Source of the DNA: Roseiarcus sp963772555
GTDB lineage: Bacteria; Pseudomonadota; Alphaproteobacteria; Rhizobiales; Beijerinckiaceae
DNA: 64,000 nt
Direction of reading: 5' to 3'
Assembly: GCA_963772555.1 (NCBI GenBank)
Contig: CAVYXQ010000001.1
Coordinates: 248,001-312,000, forward strand
Shown here: piece after piece, positions 60,800 through 64,000 of the stretch
Layout: every line of letters begins with the position of its first letter
How positions within the stretch are numbered: position 1 is the stretch's first letter
Position numbers and translations under genes: made by a program
The notes under the pieces: generated by a model
The model's input: the letters and a program-made list of their open reading frames with translations, nothing else
Database searches by the model: none
Told to the model about the DNA's origin: nothing

Positions 60800-61816
60800 T
60801 CACGGCGCCGGCTGCGCCTCTGGGAAGGCCCACCTTCCGTCGAGCGCCTCGGCGCGGGGCCGGTAGAGGCGGACAACATAGCTCCAGTCGGGCGGTGTCG
60901 GCAGGCAATTGGGAATCTTGCCGTCGCAGCCGCCGAACTGGATGTCGGTCGTCCTGTCCGGACCCGCCTTGGCGGCCGCGCTGTCGAGGCTGTAGGCGTT
61001 CTGAGGGTTCGGCTCGAAGAACCCCCGGTCGTTATAGACGCTGACCGACCAGAATCCGTCGACCGGGATGTCCTTGAGAGCCATCCGGTAGACGGTCCTG
61101 CCATCGTTGCGCGTGGGCGTTCTCGCGAGCGTCAGCACGTCTTTTTCGGGAATGCCGCCCCAGGCCGAGGCGGCTCCGATCAGCCATCGGACGGGGTCGA
61201 CCTTGCCTCTCGCGCCGAACATGCCCCTCGTGTCGGGAAGCGTTGCGGCGAGAATACGCAGGCCCGTGCGCACGTCGACCTGGCTTTCGGCGTCCCAGTT
61301 GGGGAGCTGGAAGGCGCCCGGTCCATGCGGCTGGTCGACCTTGATGGCGTCCTGCACCGCATGCGCCGCGTTCACGTCCTTCGGATTGTCGGGGTCGACG
61401 AGGATGCGCACCGTCGCCAGCGCATAGCGCGTGCCGATCCGCTCCTTTGTCAGGGTGAAGCTGCCGGGGCCGTAGTCGAATTCCGGCGTATAGCCGTCCT
61501 CGTCGACGATCTGCAGGGAGACGTAGCGGCCGGCCGAGTTGGGCAGGGCGATGGTCACGGGGCCGGCGTCGAGGTCGAAGACGGCGCTCGAGGTCAAGAG
61601 ATCGCGGGCCGCGTTCTCGGTTATCTGCCGATTGAGGGGCGTGGGCTCGCGCTGGTGGCTGAACTTGCCGAAGCCGCCGTTTCTGACCGCAACGCTGAGA
61701 TTGAGATCCGATTCGGCGCGCGGAAAATTGTCCGGCGTCACCGGAACGGGAGGGCTCGGGACCGCCGAGGCATGCCCGGCCAAAGCCGCAGCGGCGAGAA
61801 GCGCAAGCAACTGCAT
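60800..61816 (-). CDS. Secreted DUF1254/DUF1214 protein
   Basis: 338 residues with a signal peptide (1-18, ending ASA). The N-terminal half shows DUF1254-like features (DLLTSSAVFDLDAGPVTI), and the C-terminal half is DUF1214 (GFWSVSVYNDRGFFEPNPQNAYSLD). Proteins with these domains are periplasmic and uncharacterised. It stands alone. Confidence 0.8.
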   Translation of the reverse strand: MQLLALLAAAALAGHASAVPSPPVPVTPDNFPRAESDLNLSVAVRNGGFGKFSHQREPTPLNRQITENAARDLLTSSAVFDLDAGPVTIALPNSAGRYVSLQIVDEDGYTPEFDYGPGSFTLTKERIGTRYALATVRILVDPDNPKDVNAAHAVQDAIKVDQPHGPGAFQLPNWDAESQVDVRTGLRILAATLPDTRGMFGARGKVDPVRWLIGAASAWGGIPEKDVLTLARTPTRNDGRTVYRMALKDIPVDGFWSVSVYNDRGFFEPNPQNAYSLDSAAAKAGPDRTTDIQFGGCDGKIPNCLPTPPDWSYVVRLYRPRAEALDGRWAFPEAQPAP

Positions 61817-62096
61817 CGTCCGTCTCCCGTGTCGCCGGTGGTCGGGTCGGCAGCCGAATAGGCGATCCGCGCGACGGAGGAAAGTCGCGCCCGGAAACCC
61901 GACGAGCGCATCGCTCGAGCCAGCCCTTCGGGCGGAGGTCTACGCCGTCCAGCAGCTGGAACCATCGCCTTCAAATTAGGTCGGCATCAAAGTGAATGAC
62001 GAAACCCGCCTGCCGGCGGCGACGTTCGGGCGCTGTTCGCCCGGCGGGGCTCAGTCGCCGGCTCCAATGTCGCCTTCCGACGCGCCGCGATCGCCT

Positions 62097-62498
62097 CTAC
62101 CGCGGCTGCGCTTCGCCGCGCTCGCTCGCGGCGAAGTCGATTTCGACCCGGGCGCCGTTCGGATCGAAGAAGAACAGCTGCCAGAGGCCGCCGAGATGGC
62201 CGCCCTCGGGCAGCCGCCGCAGATCGTACTTCATCCCCCGCGCTTCGAACTTGGCGAGATAGCTCGGCAGGTCCGTTCCCCAAAACGCCATGTGGTCGAG
62301 GACTCCGGCGCCATCTGGAATGGCTTCGCGTTCGACGACGTGCAGGACGGCCTTGCCGTCGTTGTAGAGCCACGCGCCCGGGAACCCGAACGCGGGGCGC
62401 GCCCCCGGCTCGAAGCCGAGCGCGTCGCGATAGAAGGCGATCGTCTTCTCGGAGTCGGTCGTCAGAATCGTGAAATGGTCCATGCGGGCGATCGGCAC
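62097..62498 (-). CDS. VOC-family (glyoxalase-like) protein
   Basis: 133 residues with two beta-alpha-beta modules of the vicinal-oxygen-chelate fold. Metal-ligand residues are likely in MDHFTIL (His), LDHMAFWG (His) and ARVEIDF (Glu). The GTG start at 62498 has GGGAGGAG eight bases upstream; an ATG at 62531 is possible. The family includes glyoxalase I, dioxygenases and resistance proteins; no exact role can be given. Confidence 0.8.
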   Translation of the reverse strand: MPIARMDHFTILTTDSEKTIAFYRDALGFEPGARPAFGFPGAWLYNDGKAVLHVVEREAIPDGAGVLDHMAFWGTDLPSYLAKFEARGMKYDLRRLPEGGHLGGLWQLFFFDPNGARVEIDFAASERGEAQPR

Positions 62499-62773
62499 GT
62501 TCGCTCCTCCCGTTCGGCGGGTCGGCTGCATTGACGCGTAGCTTTCGACATTCGCATTTCCGCGCGTCCGACCGCGGCGAAACCATAAACCGGCAGGACA
62601 GTCCGGGCCAGCCGGTTCGCACAGCAACGACGGCCCTTTATGGAGCAAACCGGACGTGGGCCGGGCAGATATAGACCCGGAGACGGAGGCGTGTCGCTTG
62701 CGCTGTCGCCCGTTCCGGCGCCGCCCGCGCCATGCTATGCCGCACGAACGCGTTCCGGAGCTTTGCTCGTTTT

Positions 62774-64000
62774 ATGAAAGACATCCTCGCCCACCTCGAC
62801 GCCCGCCGCGAGCGCGCCCGCCTCGGCGGCGGCCAGCAGCGCATTTCGGCCCAGCACGCCAAGGGCAAGCTCACCGCCCGCGAGCGCATCGAGCTGCTGC
62901 TCGACCACGATTCGTTCGAGGAGTTCGACATGTTCGTCCAGCACCGCTGCGACGAGTTCGGCATGGAGGCGACCAAGATCCCGGGCGATGGCGTGGTGAC
63001 CGGCTGGGGCACTGTCAACGGTCGCACGACTTATGTTTTCGCCAAGGATTTCACGGTCTTCGGCGGCTCTCTTAGCGAAACGCATGCGCAGAAGATCACC
63101 AAGATCCAGGACATGGCGGTCAAGAACCGCGCGCCGATCGTCGGCCTCTTCGACGCCGGCGGCGCGCGCATCCAGGAAGGCGTCGCGGCGCTCGGCGGCT
63201 ACGGCGAAGTTTTTCAGCGCAATGTCCTGGCGTCCGGGGTCATTCCCCAGATTTCGCTGATCATGGGGCCCTGCGCCGGAGGCGACGTCTATTCCCCGGC
63301 GATGACCGACTTCATCTTCATGGTGCGCGACACGAGCTACATGTTCGTGACCGGCCCGGACGTGGTCAAGACCGTCACCAACGAAACCGTGACGGCGGAA
63401 GAACTCGGCGGCGCGCAAGTGCACACGACCCGCTCCTCGATCGCCGACCGGGCTTACGACAACGACGTCGAGGCGCTCCTGCAGATGCGCCGCCTCATCG
63501 ACTTTATGCCGGCGTCCAACCTGGAACCGCCGCCGACCCTTCCGAGCTTCGACGACCCCGACCGGATCGACATGTCGCTCGACACGCTCGTCCCCGACAA
63601 CCCGAACAAGCCGTACGACATCAAGGAATTGATCCTGAAAGTCGCCGACGAGGGCGACTTCTTCGAAATCCAGGAGGCGCACGCCCGGAACATCGTCACC
63701 GGCTTTGCCCGGATCGAAGGCTCGACCGTCGGAATCGTCGCCAACCAGCCGCTGGCGCTCGCTGGCGTGCTCGACAGCGATGCCTCGCGGAAAGGCGCCC
63801 GCTTCGTCCGCTTTTGCGACTGTTTCAACATCCCGATCGTCACCTTCGTCGACGTGCCGGGCTTCCTGCCGGGCACGGCGCAGGAATATGGCGGCCTGAT
63901 CAAGCACGGCGCGAAGCTACTCTTCGCCTATGCGGAGGCGACCGTGCCGAAGGTCACCGTCATCACCCGCAAGGCGTTCGGCGGCGCCTACGATGTTATG
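62774..64000 (+). CDS. pccB: Acyl-CoA (propionyl-CoA) carboxylase carboxyltransferase subunit, 5' part
   Basis: The first 409 residues of a biotin-dependent carboxyltransferase; the gene runs off the right edge (about 100 residues missing). It has both crotonase-like halves: the acyl-CoA oxyanion region DAGGARIQEGVAALGGYGEVF and GPCAGGDVYSPAMTDF, and the biotin side VDVPGFLPGTAQEYGGLIKHGAKLL. The strong likeness is to PccB, which makes methylmalonyl-CoA from propionyl-CoA. The ATG 62774 starts MKDILAHLDARRERA. Confidence 0.93.
   Translation, partial: MKDILAHLDARRERARLGGGQQRISAQHAKGKLTARERIELLLDHDSFEEFDMFVQHRCDEFGMEATKIPGDGVVTGWGTVNGRTTYVFAKDFTVFGGSLSETHAQKITKIQDMAVKNRAPIVGLFDAGGARIQEGVAALGGYGEVFQRNVLASGVIPQISLIMGPCAGGDVYSPAMTDFIFMVRDTSYMFVTGPDVVKTVTNETVTAEELGGAQVHTTRSSIADRAYDNDVEALLQMRRLIDFMPASNLEPPPTLPSFDDPDRIDMSLDTLVPDNPNKPYDIKELILKVADEGDFFEIQEAHARNIVTGFARIEGSTVGIVANQPLALAGVLDSDASRKGARFVRFCDCFNIPIVTFVDVPGFLPGTAQEYGGLIKHGAKLLFAYAEATVPKVTVITRKAFGGAYDVM

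Noticed and set aside
1..64000. CRISPR arrays, rRNA genes, replication origin, complete prophage
   Set aside because: No regular repeat-spacer units, no rRNA sequence, no DnaA-box cluster or capsid/terminase genes were seen.

Overview
The window is GC-rich DNA from an alphaproteobacterium. Several single-copy housekeeping genes (gatCAB, dprA, plsY, ruvX, a rhizobial-type non-catalytic dihydroorotase and a propionyl-CoA carboxylase beta chain at the right edge) resemble those of Hyphomicrobiales/Rhizobiales. The species cannot be fixed from sequence alone.

Left third (1-26400): the tail of a sugar ABC transporter operon (binding protein, permease, ATPase) faces a complete branched-chain amino-acid-type ABC operon on the minus strand. 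Then come a sugar-phosphate isomerase-like protein, an aldonolactone-oxidase-type flavoprotein, an HD-domain protein, a small membrane protein and a PBP4-type D,D-peptidase. A short accessory patch (about 12500-16060) holds an IS110 remnant, a frameshifted HAF-repeat PEP-CTERM protein and an AT-richer stretch without clear genes, and ends at a tRNA-Arg(ACG). The core block that follows carries a hydrolase, the PyrC-like protein, PlsY, DprA, RuvX and the GatCAB amidotransferase, then a histone H1-like protein and a GST.

Middle (27434-38459): a genomic island of about 11 kb sits at the 3' end of tRNA-Ser(GCT). A 14-bp copy of the tRNA end lies at its far side (38446-38459). It contains an IS1634-family element, an operon of overlapping genes (AlpA-like HTH, small proteins, a primase-like small protein, a TOPRIM plus DUF927 replication ATPase), an IS1595-family transposase whose stop overlaps the start of a membrane protein gene, and a decayed P4-type tyrosine integrase.

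Right of the island (38555-50368) is a compact glyoxylate/glycolate locus: a divergent IclR/AllR-like regulator, then gcl, hyi, glxR, glycerate kinase (frameshifted here), a lactate/glycolate permease and glcDEF. Together these would import glycolate, oxidise it to glyoxylate, condense two glyoxylates to tartronate semialdehyde and pass glycerate towards central metabolism.

Next (50802-57864) is a divergent catabolic locus: a XylFGH-like ABC transporter plus a lactonase-like amidohydrolase on one side, and a PhyH dioxygenase, an Ldh2-type dehydrogenase and a HpcH/HpaI aldolase on the other. This gene set looks like a pathway for an oxidised sugar or sugar-acid-like compound that I cannot name. 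GGGAA/TTCCC palindromes occur in front of gcl, in the convergent gap after glcF, and in the divergent promoter of this locus.

Right end (57895-64000): an SDR, the remains of a 2-aminoethylphosphonate gene set (truncated binding protein, intact phnX, broken FAD oxidoreductase), small and secreted proteins of unknown role, a VOC protein and the 5' part of a carboxyltransferase gene. No CRISPR array and no rRNA gene was seen.
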